Shown here one piece after another: positions 1 through 11,100 of a stretch of DNA of 64,000 nucleotides. The notes below the pieces were generated by a model that made no database searches, was not told where the DNA came from, and worked only from the letters and a program-made list of their open reading frames with translations. The DNA comes from Diphasiastrum complanatum. Lineage: Eukaryota > Streptophyta > Lycopodiopsida > Lycopodiales > Lycopodiaceae. The DNA is taken from contig MU832185.1 of the NCBI GenBank assembly GCA_029204225.1, forward strand, positions 1-64,000, read 5' to 3'. Made by a program: the position numbers and the translations under genes. Each line of letters starts with the position of its first letter. Positions within the stretch are counted from its first letter, which is position 1.

Positions 1-829
1 AAGGTGAATTTGCTTCACCATACTATCCAACATTTGTCTTAAGTTGTCAAGTCTCACAAATGAGGCACTACTTATGTTGTCTAATATTACACATAAATTC
101 TTTCACATCTATTACTAAGCGTTTATTTCGTGGAAGAAAATGTCAATCGAACTGTTGTAAGTACAAAAAGTACGTAAACCGATCAATGATCCATACGAAA
201 CTACATTTTTTGATAACATTTTTAAAAACAAAACAGCTCAAAACATCACGTACAAATGTTTGATACCTTATAACAATTTGGACCATCTACAAAAAAAAAA
301 GTGGTATCAATAAAAAACCATTAATTTAATTTGATATAGAAAGTGAAGCAAATACCTTGCTCACAAAAACTTGTTTGCTTCACAATGAATAATGAGCTCA
401 TTCAAATTGCATTTGTTCGACATGGGCTTTGTTACATCTTCCACCAAGTCTTACCCTACATCAGTAAGAAAAACATCTTGGTGAAGTCTCTCCTCATTGC
501 TAAACTATAACGAACGTGTCAGCTTGCATTCCTCTGGGTTTCACATTTCAGCAAACACAAAAATTAGCCCATAATCCAACATTAAGGGCAGAAAATCGCT
601 CTGAGCAATAAATAAAAATAACTGTTGAAGTGTACGTCACGTGCCTACAACCTCCTTCAGAATTCCACAACATAGCCTATCTATAGGAAAATCTTTCAAA
701 CATGAAACCTGTCAAATTTCTATTGGACATTTGACATTAATCCTTTTCATCTGGGCCACTAGGTACTATTTAAATAAGAAATGTCCCGTAACATGCATAC
801 CAACATTAGAAAATAATGCCTATGGATTG
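1..829. other. AT-rich stretch, no gene recognised
   Basis: Both strands carry only short ORFs without recognisable domains or splice structure. I see no tandem repeat, LTR edge or RNA gene here. Confidence 0.6.
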
Positions 830-1345
830 TAACAAACATGCTTAACCCGTGGCTCTTGTAAGGCCCCCCATTATGAGGAGAAGCCATAATTGAGCACGGT
901 TGTTAGTATGGGGTCTAATGTGAGACCATGATGGTTAAGAGACGGTTTGGATTGCATAGCAGGAAGTCCAGGGGGTTTGGGGGGCGGAGCCCCCCCAATG
1001 GCAGGGTCCTCGGGATATGGCCTCTTCATCATTTGGCCTTTGCGACTCCTTATGCGAAAACACACTTTTGGTGTTTTGCATCCCTTTTGACACTTGGTTG
1101 TTCGCCTCTCTTGATGGTGGTCGCCCACTATATAACTACCACATTGAGAAGCATTCCTCAACACGTTGGAGCATTCCTGTTTATCGTAGATCAGTCGTCC
1201 AGAGTCTATTCGAGATCGCCATGAAGCCCTTCTCCAGGGTGCACGAATGGATGCACATCATCTTATGTACTGGCCTTTATTATCAGATTTTCATATTCGA
1301 GTTTATTGTCTCTTGTCATGCTGAATTCAATTGTCAATTATAATA
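830..1345 (+). repeat. LTR-like sequence with G/C-rich hairpin and TATA motif
   Basis: The segment has a strong hairpin at about 977-998 (arms TTGGGGGGC and GCCCCCCCAA around GGA), followed by CACTATATAAC at about 1121-1134 and a T-rich stretch. Such a G-rich hairpin followed by a TATA motif resembles the U3/R part of a plant LTR. I found no second copy in the window, no primer site and no target duplication, so this is an inference from composition only. Short ORFs on both strands are by-products. Confidence 0.3.
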
Positions 1346-1989
1346 ACATAGACATATATGAATATATATACATATGTATATATAAATAAATAAATAAATA
1401 AACATATACATACATACCATAATACAGAGGAGATAGCGCCCCATCCTCTATGTGAACCTTGTGCCTCATATGAGAGCTTTTTTCATGTATGGATCCATCT
1501 CATTGTAATAAACGCTTTATGTCAGAATAAAGGTCTTTTTTTTATGTTCTAATAACACCAATCAGATGTTGGCAAGTGCGCTACCAATAGGATAATCGCT
1601 CATGGCTGTCTACCAGCGATTAGACTTTGCATCATTTTTATACATTTTTTGAAATGATGATGCGCATGGTACAACGATAAATCCACTGTAGACTCCGTTG
1701 CCATACAACATGCGATGGACAACGATGGATCCGCTACTGCTCCGCGGCCATCCCATACTAAGTTTTTCGGGCAAAAATTTAGCTAATATCAAGAGGATTA
1801 TGCATTTGCTTGAGGGCACTATGTTACAACGACTTACTGTGGGAATGCTTTCCAACGATCCATCACTGACAATAACTTGCTTTATCAATTGATTAATTGT
1901 ATAGGTTAATGCATGGATACTGCGACTATTAATCATTGTTGGAAACCAGCGATTATCATCAGTGATTCGATAATAGCATTTGTATAGCT
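1346..1989. other. No gene recognised; includes a 4-bp microsatellite
   Basis: A TATA/AAATA-type simple repeat lies at about 1355-1410. The rest has an open minus-strand frame (1610-1936) with no recognisable motif. The copia reading frame on its right ends near 1995 and does not continue into it. Confidence 0.5.
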
Positions 1990-3134
1990 ATCGAGCATTG
2001 TACTTAACTTTGAAAATCCATTTGCAATCAACTACATTTCTGCTGGTAGGTAATTCGACAATCATCCGTCTGGTTCTTGATAAGAGATGAATACTCTTTA
2101 TCCATAGCTTCTTTCCAGAGATCTAAATCAAGCTGACTGAGTGCCTCTTGGACAAACGTCGGTTCCCCTGAACAAGATAAGCTGCAGACTCGTCGATATA
2201 CCGGTTAGGTGGTCTGCTAGTCCTTGAAGATCTTTTGGGTAATATAGAAAGTTGATTATTTTCATCATCTGTAGTCGCTGATCTGCAACATCATCATCTT
2301 TTGATTCGCCATTGATTTGTTGTCCGTCGTCAAGGGTAGAGGAGCTTGGATCTTCAATAGGAATAGTCGACTGAGGAGCTGGAAAGTTCAAAGCGTCAGA
2401 AAAATCTGATAGGTCGGCTACATGGGACTACCCTTTCCTTTGAGGTCTTGAAACTGATATTCGATGAAAATGACATCCCGGCTAGTGAATATCTTCGACT
2501 CGATGGGATCGAACAACTTGTAGCTTGATCTGAAGTAGTGTAGCTGATGAAAAACACACTTGATACTCTAGAAGTTGAGTTTCTTCCTGAGAACACAAGG
2601 AATCTGCGCAAAAGAAGTACATCCAAAAAACTCGTAAGTTTTGATAAAGAAGGTTTAGTACCTGTCCAAAACTTCAAATGGTGTTTGGTTTGAGAGGCCT
2701 TTAGTGGAACATCTGTTTCTGAATATAGGTTGTTGTTGAAATAGGCTTCATCCCCGAAGCACTTCGTAAGTGTCGCATGTGATTACATGCACTTTGCCGA
2801 TTCAAGTAGATTTCTATTCTTTCTCTCAGAAAGACATTTGACTAGAGGCGAATAGGAAGTGATGTATTGTTGGCTCAAATGCCGTTGTTAAGGCAATAGT
2901 CCTGGAATTCGTCAAAGATGTATTCTCCGTCGTTATCGTGACCTTAGTGCTTTGATTCTTTGCCAGTTTGATTCTAAAGCATTGCTCTTTAAATTGCCTC
3001 AATTTGATGAAAGCCTCTGATTTCTATTTAATGACCTAAACAACTGTTCTTCTAGAGAATTCGTCAATAAAGGTAATAAAATACTTTGTATCAAGCAATG
3101 AAGGAGTTTGCATAGGTCCAACACACACACACAC

Positions 3135-3186
<52 letters not shown>

Positions 3187-4227
3187 GTATGAACAACATC
3201 TGACAGAGATTTGTGCTACATGCATATGGTTTGATCTAAAAGGAATCCTAGCCCTGCTTTCCAAAGATGCAGCTATGGATAGACATGGAGATCGACCTTA
3301 CCAGAAGGATAGTCAAGATCAAGAACCATGGATTGTCTGGACATGTCATAACAGATGCCTGATTCAACTTTCCTAAGCGATGATGTCATAGTAATGCTTT
3401 ATTGACTAGAACAGAGGTTTTCAAGGCTTGACTAGACTCAGAATAACAATGTGCCAATCTATACAAGTAACCCCCTGCCTCTTGTCGAGTGCAAGGATCT
3501 TATTACTCCTATCAATAATTTTTGCATTGATCAGATTCAAATTCTACCTTATGACCTAAATCTGTAATTTCTACTCACTGATAACAGATTTGTAGAGAGT
3601 TTAGGAACATATAAGACCTTTGATAGCAATTTGATAGGAATTGAAGATCTCACGTTGATTGGTCATATGTTGAGTTGCTCCAGAATCCAGAAATCATGAA
3701 TCATCCAAAAATGCGCTTTGATCTTTGACCATGAATGCGCCTTCGGCCACTTTGACCTGGGGAGATGATGAAACTGTGTTTGCTTGTTGATCAGGTTGCT
3801 TGGCTGCATTCTTCGCTTGGAGAATTCGGCAATCCTTGATCTCATGATTATTGCACTTGCAATACCTGCAAAACATCCTCTTCTTCGATTGTGGATTCGA
3901 TGATTGTTCTTGACCTTGAGTCGGCTTTTGATTTGCTGCAGTCTTCCTGGAGATTTTCTCCTTTTGTCGCTTCGAGCCTTTGTTGACATATAGAGCCTGA
4001 GAGGAGGAAGTAGACGAAGTGTCTTGACTTCTTCGATTATCTTCTTGTAGCAACATAGTGATAACTCTAGTAAGAGTTTAATCTGAGTGTGTCGATATGA
4101 TCATCACCCAGTTCTCATATGTATAGGACAAGCTTGAAAGCAATGTCATAATTGCGTCTTGATCGTCTATGATTGATCCGACAACGGCCATCTGTTGCAA
4201 GAGATTCTTAAACTGATCATACATAAA
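1990..4227 (-). mobile_element. Decayed Ty1/copia retrotransposon, gag to start of reverse transcriptase
   Basis: Read on the minus strand, conceptual translation gives copia modules in order. The gag C-terminal half (about 4227-3700) has a zinc knuckle CRYCKCNNHEIKDC near 3839-3880. A protease FLDSGATQHM follows at about 3664-3694 after a frameshift. Next come the pre-integrase HHRLGKLNQ (about 3360-3386), integrase fragments ITFIDEFSRR (about 3050-3092) and ERKNRNLLESA (about 2796-2831), then the start of reverse transcriptase, WKEAMDKEY and CKWIFKVKY (about 2000-2120). It then stops; most of RT, RNase H and both LTRs are missing. Frame changes and stops occur throughout, so it cannot encode a working polyprotein. 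Two (CA)n tracts interrupt it or flank it. It belongs to a different copia family from the 28-33 kb copy. Confidence 0.85.
3120..3172. repeat. (CA)n microsatellite inside copia integrase
   Basis: Nearly pure AC repeat with two CCA interruptions, ending in a short (AT)n. It lies between the pre-integrase part and the integrase core of the copia relic. Confidence 0.95.
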
Positions 4228-4229
4228 TA

Positions 4230-4421
4230 GACACTCTCACACATTCATACACACATTCACACACATACATATGCGCATACACATGCACATACACATGCAT
4301 ACCCACGCATACACATACACATACTTATACACTCATAAACACACATACATAGCCACAAACCCACACACATACATATACACACACATGGACATACACACCT
4401 ACACTCTCACATATATACACA

Positions 4422-4482
<61 letters not shown>
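4230..4482. repeat. Imperfect then pure (CA)n microsatellite
   Basis: An ACACAT/ACATAC-rich degenerate tract passes into a pure AC run at about 4429-4482. It begins exactly where the copia gag reading frame is lost. Reading frames across it (His/Thr-rich on +, Val/Cys-rich on -) are artefacts of the repeat. Confidence 0.95.
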
Positions 4483-4488
<6 letters not shown>

Positions 4489-6300
4489 GCTTTTGGGTCC
4501 CAATAATTCACAAAACAAACTCTAAAGCCGTTTGATGGTTGACACTTGGTGGTTTCGTCCCCCACAGTGGAATAGCAACAAGAAAATTCCAAAAACAAGT
4601 AAAAACAAACAAACTTAAAGCAAAAACTAGAAGTAAAAATGCAAGCAAACAATCAGATAAAAAAGTTTAGCAAGAGACAAACGAGTGATTCGTTTGAGTC
4701 CATGACAACGATGCCAAAAGTATCTAGATTTTTTTTCCTTTTAATCAATGCTATGAGAAGTGAAGGAAAATGGGTAGAGAAGTAGGGTGTCATTGTATCA
4801 CAAGTCTAAACCAATGACGAGCATCTCCTCTTTATTTTGCTACACCCTGAAAAAACAAACAAGAATCTACAAGACTACAAGCACCAAAACATAGTAAATC
4901 AAACAAGAGGCAGCAAAGGAAAATATCATATCAACTAAGCAATGAAAATAAGTATGACAACAAACCACACACATTCATATCCTCCACCACCAGTCCACAC
5001 GCACGCATGCACGCACGCGTGCGCGCGTGCACACACACACACACACACACTCACTCACTCACTCACATCTACCACCACACACAATTCTAAACAACCACAA
5101 CTTACTTAGACCACACCACACACATAATCCCATAAGCACTATTCTAACACAAAGTCCAAGAACACACAAGCATTTTAATATGCAAAGCACAAGAGTAATG
5201 CCCTATGCAATCCCATAAACAATATTAAGCATAAGCATAAAAGAGAGAGAAAGGAATGCATACACATAGATTGGCTCATGTACCCAAAAGTGTGAGTGAT
5301 ATTATGAATAAACTTCTTGAGTAAAAGTCTAGGTTTAACTTTGTAAATCTTATATGAATTTAGGACTAAATTTAATGTATTAGGTTTATAAGTCTTAAGT
5401 TAAATTTTAAGTAACCTGGGGGCTTATGCACGCAGAGGCCATGTGGGCTTTCTACTTAACCTAGGAAAACATATGTTTCTTTAGAGTAAGGTAACTGCCT
5501 TCTTTATAAACATTCTTAGACCTCATTGGGCTAACTCACTTGCTCCCACACTTCGACTCCCAACAATCACAATGTTTTTATTACGTTTAACATGAAAATA
5601 GAATTTTCTTCTTTATGGTTAACCTATGTGGTTTGTAAAATAGACACAAAAACCCGTAAAAAATACTAAAACAAACTATGGAAACTAACACTAATTATAG
5701 ATTATTTTTCTATTGTAGTTCTTTGGACCATCCAAATACATCGACTAATGTCAGGATTTTGTTTTCATGATGAGATCTAGATAACAACTGAGATCTTGCA
5801 TTGACATATGCAATTCCCACACTAGAATTTTGTTCTAAAATAATGTTTTGTTGTGGATGGATGTGACACCATCGGTTGATTTGGCCAGTCTCATTGACAA
5901 GTTCCTCTCTTTTCCACTTTGACTTGTCTCAACGTTGTTGCTTCACTTTTGATGAATATGTTTGATGAAGCAATCTTGTAAGTTTTTGTTATTGTTGTCT
6001 AATTACCGTTTACTAATTGGAGCACTTATATACGAGGTTGATGAAAGTTTGTTTGTTTTTGTTTTTGTAAAGGTATAGAAGTGGTTGGCATTATGTTGAG
6101 CTTTTCAAACTATATTTACAAGACTAATAATTGGGGTCTCTTTCTTAAGATCTAAGTTTGAATTAAACTTTCAAGGAAACTTCACTTGGTCTTGTGTGGT
6201 TGTAGCTATAATTTATAATCAAATAATATTTTTCTTTGATTGTTAAAACAAAAAAATGTAAATAACCCAACAAAAATGGTAATTCGGTTTTTGTTGTTGT
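4483..6300. other. No gene recognised
   Basis: AT-rich sequence without domain-bearing ORFs. The only structured part is the CA/CG alternating tract listed separately. A block at about 5300-5560 has LTR-like composition but no pair or target duplication. Confidence 0.5.
4996..5052. repeat. Alternating purine-pyrimidine tract (CACG/CGTGCG/CACA)
   Basis: A run of strictly alternating purines and pyrimidines: CACGCA units, then GCGTGCGCGCGTGC, then (CA)n, followed by (TCAC)n. This composition is known to favour left-handed DNA under supercoiling. No gene depends on it here. Confidence 0.8.
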
Positions 6301-6306
6301 TGTTGT

Positions 6307-6589
6307 AGTGCTTGACTCATGGCTAAGGATACTAGCATTTGTTTTGTACAAACATATGAAATATGTCAAGTAATAAGCCAAGCCTAAACATAGAGCACAA
6401 GGCTTCAAGATGTCAATGGTGCATTCGATGGGACTCTAGCATGTACGTAGCGCTTGGCTCATGTCTAAGATAACTAGCATTTGTTTTGTACAATCATATA
6501 CGATATGTCAAGTAATAAGCTTAGCCTAAGCATGGAGCACAAGGCTCCAAGATGTCAATGGTGCATTTATTTTAGTGGGACTTGAGCCT
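6307..6589 (+). repeat. Tandem duplication, unit about 152 bp, two copies
   Basis: The block starting GTGCTTGACTCATGGCTAAG at 6308 recurs near 6460 as GCGCTTGGCTCATGTCTAAG. The two copies share the CTAGCATTTGTTTTGTACAA and ATATGTCAAGTAATAAGC segments and end with GATGTCAATGGTGCATT. They differ at several positions, so the duplication is not recent. Confidence 0.85.
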
Positions 6590-6910
6590 ATACCACCGTG
6601 GCTACAATAATCACTTGTGCCAACTCAACTTGTTGGGCTTGATCATGCAAGGTCGACTTTAATTTAGATAGGCTTGCCTCGCAATGTAGTCCAGTTTGAC
6701 TGAAGTGTTTTTTGAAGCTTTGACGATGGAAATTAGTGCTTGAATTTCGATTGGTAGTGCATCTTGGTTTCCAAGGGGGGTTTGAACCTGGGACCAAAGA
6801 AACTTTGGATGCCAAGCTAACCACCTGAGCGCTTGAATTTCGATTGGTAGTGGAGAAGAGACACATGAAACAACTTACTTTGAACAAGGCTTGGCTATTT
6901 GGTGATTATG
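6590..6910. other. Unrecognised sequence with a short direct repeat
   Basis: A roughly 22-bp phrase, CTTGAATTTCGATTGGTAGT, occurs twice (about 6738 and 6831). The minus frame across it (6588-6887) has no recognisable domain. Confidence 0.5.
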
Positions 6911-7130
6911 TGTTCGGGAAAGTTGACATCTCTTGAGAATGGAACCGACATCTTTCGTTGAAAATTGATTGCATAAAAAAGTTGACTTTAAAAAAATTGA
7001 CAACTATTTTTAAATGCAGGAAATTTTAAGTTTATCGTTTTCACATGGAGATGTAGGATCTTGAAGACAAAAATTTCTAAAAATTGATAACTTCAAAAAG
7101 ATGTAAGAAATTGGAGGGAACCTCAAGGAG
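6911..7130 (+). repeat. Dispersed repeat, copy 1
   Basis: It starts TGTTCGGGAAAGTTGACATC and shares GAATGGAACCGACATCTTT, a run of short purine-rich phrases and a final GAGGGAACCTCAA with a second copy in the same orientation at 48984-49180. The identity is patchy, which implies an old, unidentified repeat family. Confidence 0.6.
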
Positions 7131-7738
7131 ATAGGTATCATGTTAAAGAAACCCGAGAAAAGAGAATGTTAATAATTGGCATTTTTCAACTTTGAGATGA
7201 CACATGTATGACAAAGCCTCCGGGGATCTTTCAAATCAACTTTGATTTTTATTTTGTTGTAACCATGAATTACTTTTTACCAGCTTTGGTTGTGTACAAT
7301 CATAGCGTACACATCAGCCTTTATTTCGCAAAATCAAATCATGAAGCACGGGACTTTTCCGTTTGCATAGTAAACAACTCTACCCAACTCACCGCGTCAT
7401 CGTGAAGTACGAGTAATTGTAACACGTTTTGGCCAAATGAAGGACCAATAGGCACCCACCGTACATAAATACCATATCATCATTAGAATTATTAAAATAT
7501 ATATATGGCGCACATTAATTTGCCAAGAAGCACAAGAAACGTGAAGGCGACGTATGCGGCCAATGATGCAATTTGACAGTCACCCTTCATTTTCAATTTG
7601 ACTTGTACGTAGCTTCATTTGAAGGGAATCTTTTTCAGGAAGTGCTCTTCATTATCACGGCCGTCCAGAAACGTGTGACGGTTTGACACTTCAAAATGGC
7701 ATCCATCATTGCCAGGGTCCATGAAGATGAAGGCCGTG

Positions 7739-7796
7739 TGTGTGTGTGTGAGAGAGGGAGAGAGAGGGGGAGTGAGGGAGATATAGAGAGGAGGGG
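7739..7796 (+). repeat. GT/GA-rich simple repeat upstream of the RING gene
   Basis: (GT)n passes into (GA)n and GGGGA-rich sequence about 315-370 bp before the RING gene start codon. GA tracts near plant promoters are common; any regulatory role is inference. Confidence 0.7.
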
Positions 7797-7995
7797 AGGA
7801 GTGGCGATGGCGAAGGAGCTTTGGACGTTAATGCTTGTGTGTTTCTGCCATTCTCAATCACCTGCATACTTTCTCCTTCCGTTAAGCCTTAACTCTTGTT
7901 GCTGTTCATGAATTATATACGAAGGGGGCTGCTTCTGTGACACAATCAATCATCATTTTGCTGCTGCTGTGGTGCTGCCATGACTCCTTCCTTGC

Positions 7996-8011
7996 AGGCA
8001 TATATATGCCT
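7996..8011 (+). promoter_or_regulatory. Candidate TATA box for the RING-H2 gene
   Basis: The palindrome AGGCATATATATGCCT sits about 100 bp upstream of the ATG at 8110. With transcription starting about 30 bp downstream, the 5' leader would be roughly 70-80 nt. An in-frame TAG at 8098 shows that the coding region cannot extend further upstream. Confidence 0.45.
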
Positions 8012-8109
8012 CTTTACTGGGTTTTCCTCCTTTAAGGCCTCCAGTTCCTTTTAAGCTTGCTGGTGCTGATATTTATATGGGGGGGTCTCTCCTGTGATAG
8101 AACAATTGC

Positions 8110-11100
8110 ATGAATGGAATGACAGAAAGGGCTGAAATGGAAGAAGAAAGGTGGATTTGCCTGGTTTGCACGTTTGAAAATGAGGGATTGAATGGAATGT
8201 GTGGTATGTGTGGCAATTTGCAATCCGGATGGCAACAGATTTTCGGCAGAAGTCCTCCGAGTTCGAGGTCGAATGATGGGGAGTCTGGTCGTGCGGTTGA
8301 TTTGCACCAGGAATCTGGGAATTTGAGGGCATTGAGCAGAAGCGGCCAAAGTGTGCGATTTTCAGTGTGTGGTATTCCGCATCTGGTGTCAAACGCGTTG
8401 TCAGGAGCAGTCGCGGGGGTGTTTGCCATAGGTTGCCCCTTGCCCCTTTTTTTATCTCTCTGTGTCTATCACACGCACAAGCACAAAGGCGCACAAGCAT
8501 GCACACATTCGTGCATTTCGTACAATAGCTATGCTTTCTAGCTAAGTTTTGAGCAAATCAAAATGGTGAAATGTAAAATATGCGTGGTTTTTTTTTTTGA
8601 GGAAGCAGGGACGAACTCCCAAGAACCAACCTGCAATGATCAATAGAAAACAAGGAAGCCTGCTATACGTAACCTTCCAACCATAGACTGTGAGGAGACA
8701 CGATCACTCTTGTGCTAAGAGAAGCATGCTCTCCTAAGGAATCCACAAGAGCACACTCCAAACACTCACCAAGAGTTGAATAGTAATCACCAAGAGTTGA
8801 ATAGTAAGAATGAGCCCTTAGAAGGAGAACCCCCTCTTTTTGTAGGTGCTCTCGCTGCATGCTCTCTCCTCCCAAATATTCTCATGCAACTGCTCTACTC
8901 ATGTAGGCCATCAGTGTTACAAACCTACTTATTGCAAACCTCCAGGGCACGGTGGGTGGACCTGGATTAGGTCCTATGGCGGGGTGGAACGTGAATCGTT
9001 CGGTTGTAGTTAACCGGCACTTGGAGGTTTGAGTAACTAGGGTTTGTAACAATTAGTCTCCATGCAATGGGTTCAAAAGGTCCTTAACTAAAGTATATCG
9101 AAAACTATATCAGAATCCCTTTGGTGAACCACACAAGACTTTCTTAGCTTATCCATCATTCGGGTTTCCCTAACTTGTGACGGAGGCAGTCCATAATTGT
9201 TGCACTTTAATCTCCCGAGAGCTCTCAAACTCTGATGGCCGGTGTGAGGAATGATCCACCCATCCACAGGTGCCCTCCTCTTGAGTCTATCTGATTTCTA
9301 TTCTGGGCCTGGGACACATGGATGCCATGCAAGGGGTGATCAGTCCCCATGGTTCCATGAAATCTTGTACCTGCAATCAGTGCGTGACTGAGGCACCACC
9401 CCCTGTGCCCCGTCATGGACAAGTGACACAGATGGTCACCCAACATAACTGCCAGCTGGCTGCTCGTCAAACAGAGGCATCTCCGCTGTTGACGACTAGG
9501 GTCCATACGGTCATAACTCCGCCCACTGACATCCTGTTAGGCGGTCACATTGGGTCACTGCCAATGATATACTGGACCCAACTGGTCCCCTGGTGTCCAT
9601 CCTAGTAACTGGCCCTAGCCAATGCCATGGACCTCGGCCCCTAGTAACTGGTCGTGCCGGGACTGTGCTAGAGCACAACTGGCGTCTAACAATTGCCCTA
9701 AGAATATCTTCCAAGACTTGGTTCACTCGCTCTGTTTGACCATCCGTTTGAGGATGCACGGAGCTACTCATCCGCAATTGTGTTCCCAACCTGGCGAACA
9801 CCTCAATCCAAAAATTTCTTGTAAACTTGGGATCCCTATCAGACACAATGGACTTTGGAAGTCCATGCAACCTGACGACATTCTGAATGAACAACTTAGC
9901 AACCTGCAGAGCTGTGACCTTCTTGGTCGTTGCGATGAAGTGAGCCATCTTGGAAAATCTTTCTACCACTACCATAACTGAATTGAAATTTGTCTGGGTC
10001 ATGGGTAGCCCTACAATGAAATCCATGGAGATACTTTCCCACCTTGTAGGAATCTCCAGTGGTTGAGGAAGCTCGGAGGACTTGCCCGCTCAGCCTTGTT
10101 CACCTGACAAGCCGTGCAATGCTGGACGCACCCTCTGATGTCCCCCTGCAACGTGCCCAGAAATAATGCCTTCTTACCAGCTCACTGGTCTTATCAATAC
10201 CCGAGTGCCCCGTGCAAGGACTATCATGGCACTCATGAAGTATCTTACGACGAAGATCTCTCATGTTTGGCACGAAAACCTTTCCGTTTTCAATAACATA
10301 CCATCCTTCATGGTGTATGTTAGATATGTACTGGTGTATGCTTTAGAGGAAGTGACTGCCTCGACTGACTCTTCCGGACCTTGCGCGCATCTGGCCACAC
10401 ACGCTAACAATGTGCGTCGCTCTGCTGGGCTCTCTTGATCTCCTCCATGAGATCATTCTCAACTACAGTAAAGCTCATCTGTTGCAGTATCCGAGATAGT
10501 CATCAGCGACCACATTTTCCTTTCCTCTTCGGAAGCAAATTTCCAAATGAAATTCCTGCGTCAGCTCGGCCCACCGAGCCTGGCGGCCCTTCAAATCTTG
10601 ATGAGTGCATCTTATCAATGATGTCTTCCGAATTCCTTTCCTTGTGCCACCTTGACTCCTTTTTATTCCTCCGTTGTTGCAAATTGTTGTCTAGTCAAGT
10701 TATCATTTATCCAAACCTATGGCGCTTTCAAGTGAGATCTATGTCTGAGTACTTTGGCTCTTTCTAGAGCAGTGTTAAGATGCCTTGGTCTTTCTTCCCT
10801 TCTTAGCTGCTCTGTAGGCTTCTGAACATTCTGGTTCTGGTATGTGCATGATATCTCAGAAGAAGGTGCTCGCCACTTCACACTGTTTTCTTTTTCCTCC
10901 TCTTTGATCTTAACCATCTGTAGGTTTAGGGCATGTTGTGTTCTTTCCTGTTTCTTTTTGATCAACATTGTCATCTCGTCCTTTTTGGTGTTTACTAGCG
11001 CCTTAGTTGCCTGTTCCGAAACGGAACACGTTCCATTCCAGAACCAGAACTTGACCAAAACATTTTTTCCAAAAATACGTATTTTATTAACAAAGGAATT

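Noticed and set aside
871-1343. Overlapping ORFs on both strands
   Set aside because: They lie in LTR-like sequence and have no domain; the open frames follow from its GC-rich patch.
4271-4652. His/Thr-rich and Val/Cys-rich ORFs on both strands
   Set aside because: They are translations of the (CA)n microsatellite.
8032-8506. Three overlapping minus-strand ORFs
   Set aside because: Antisense shadows of exon 1, which has the zinc-finger pattern on the plus strand.
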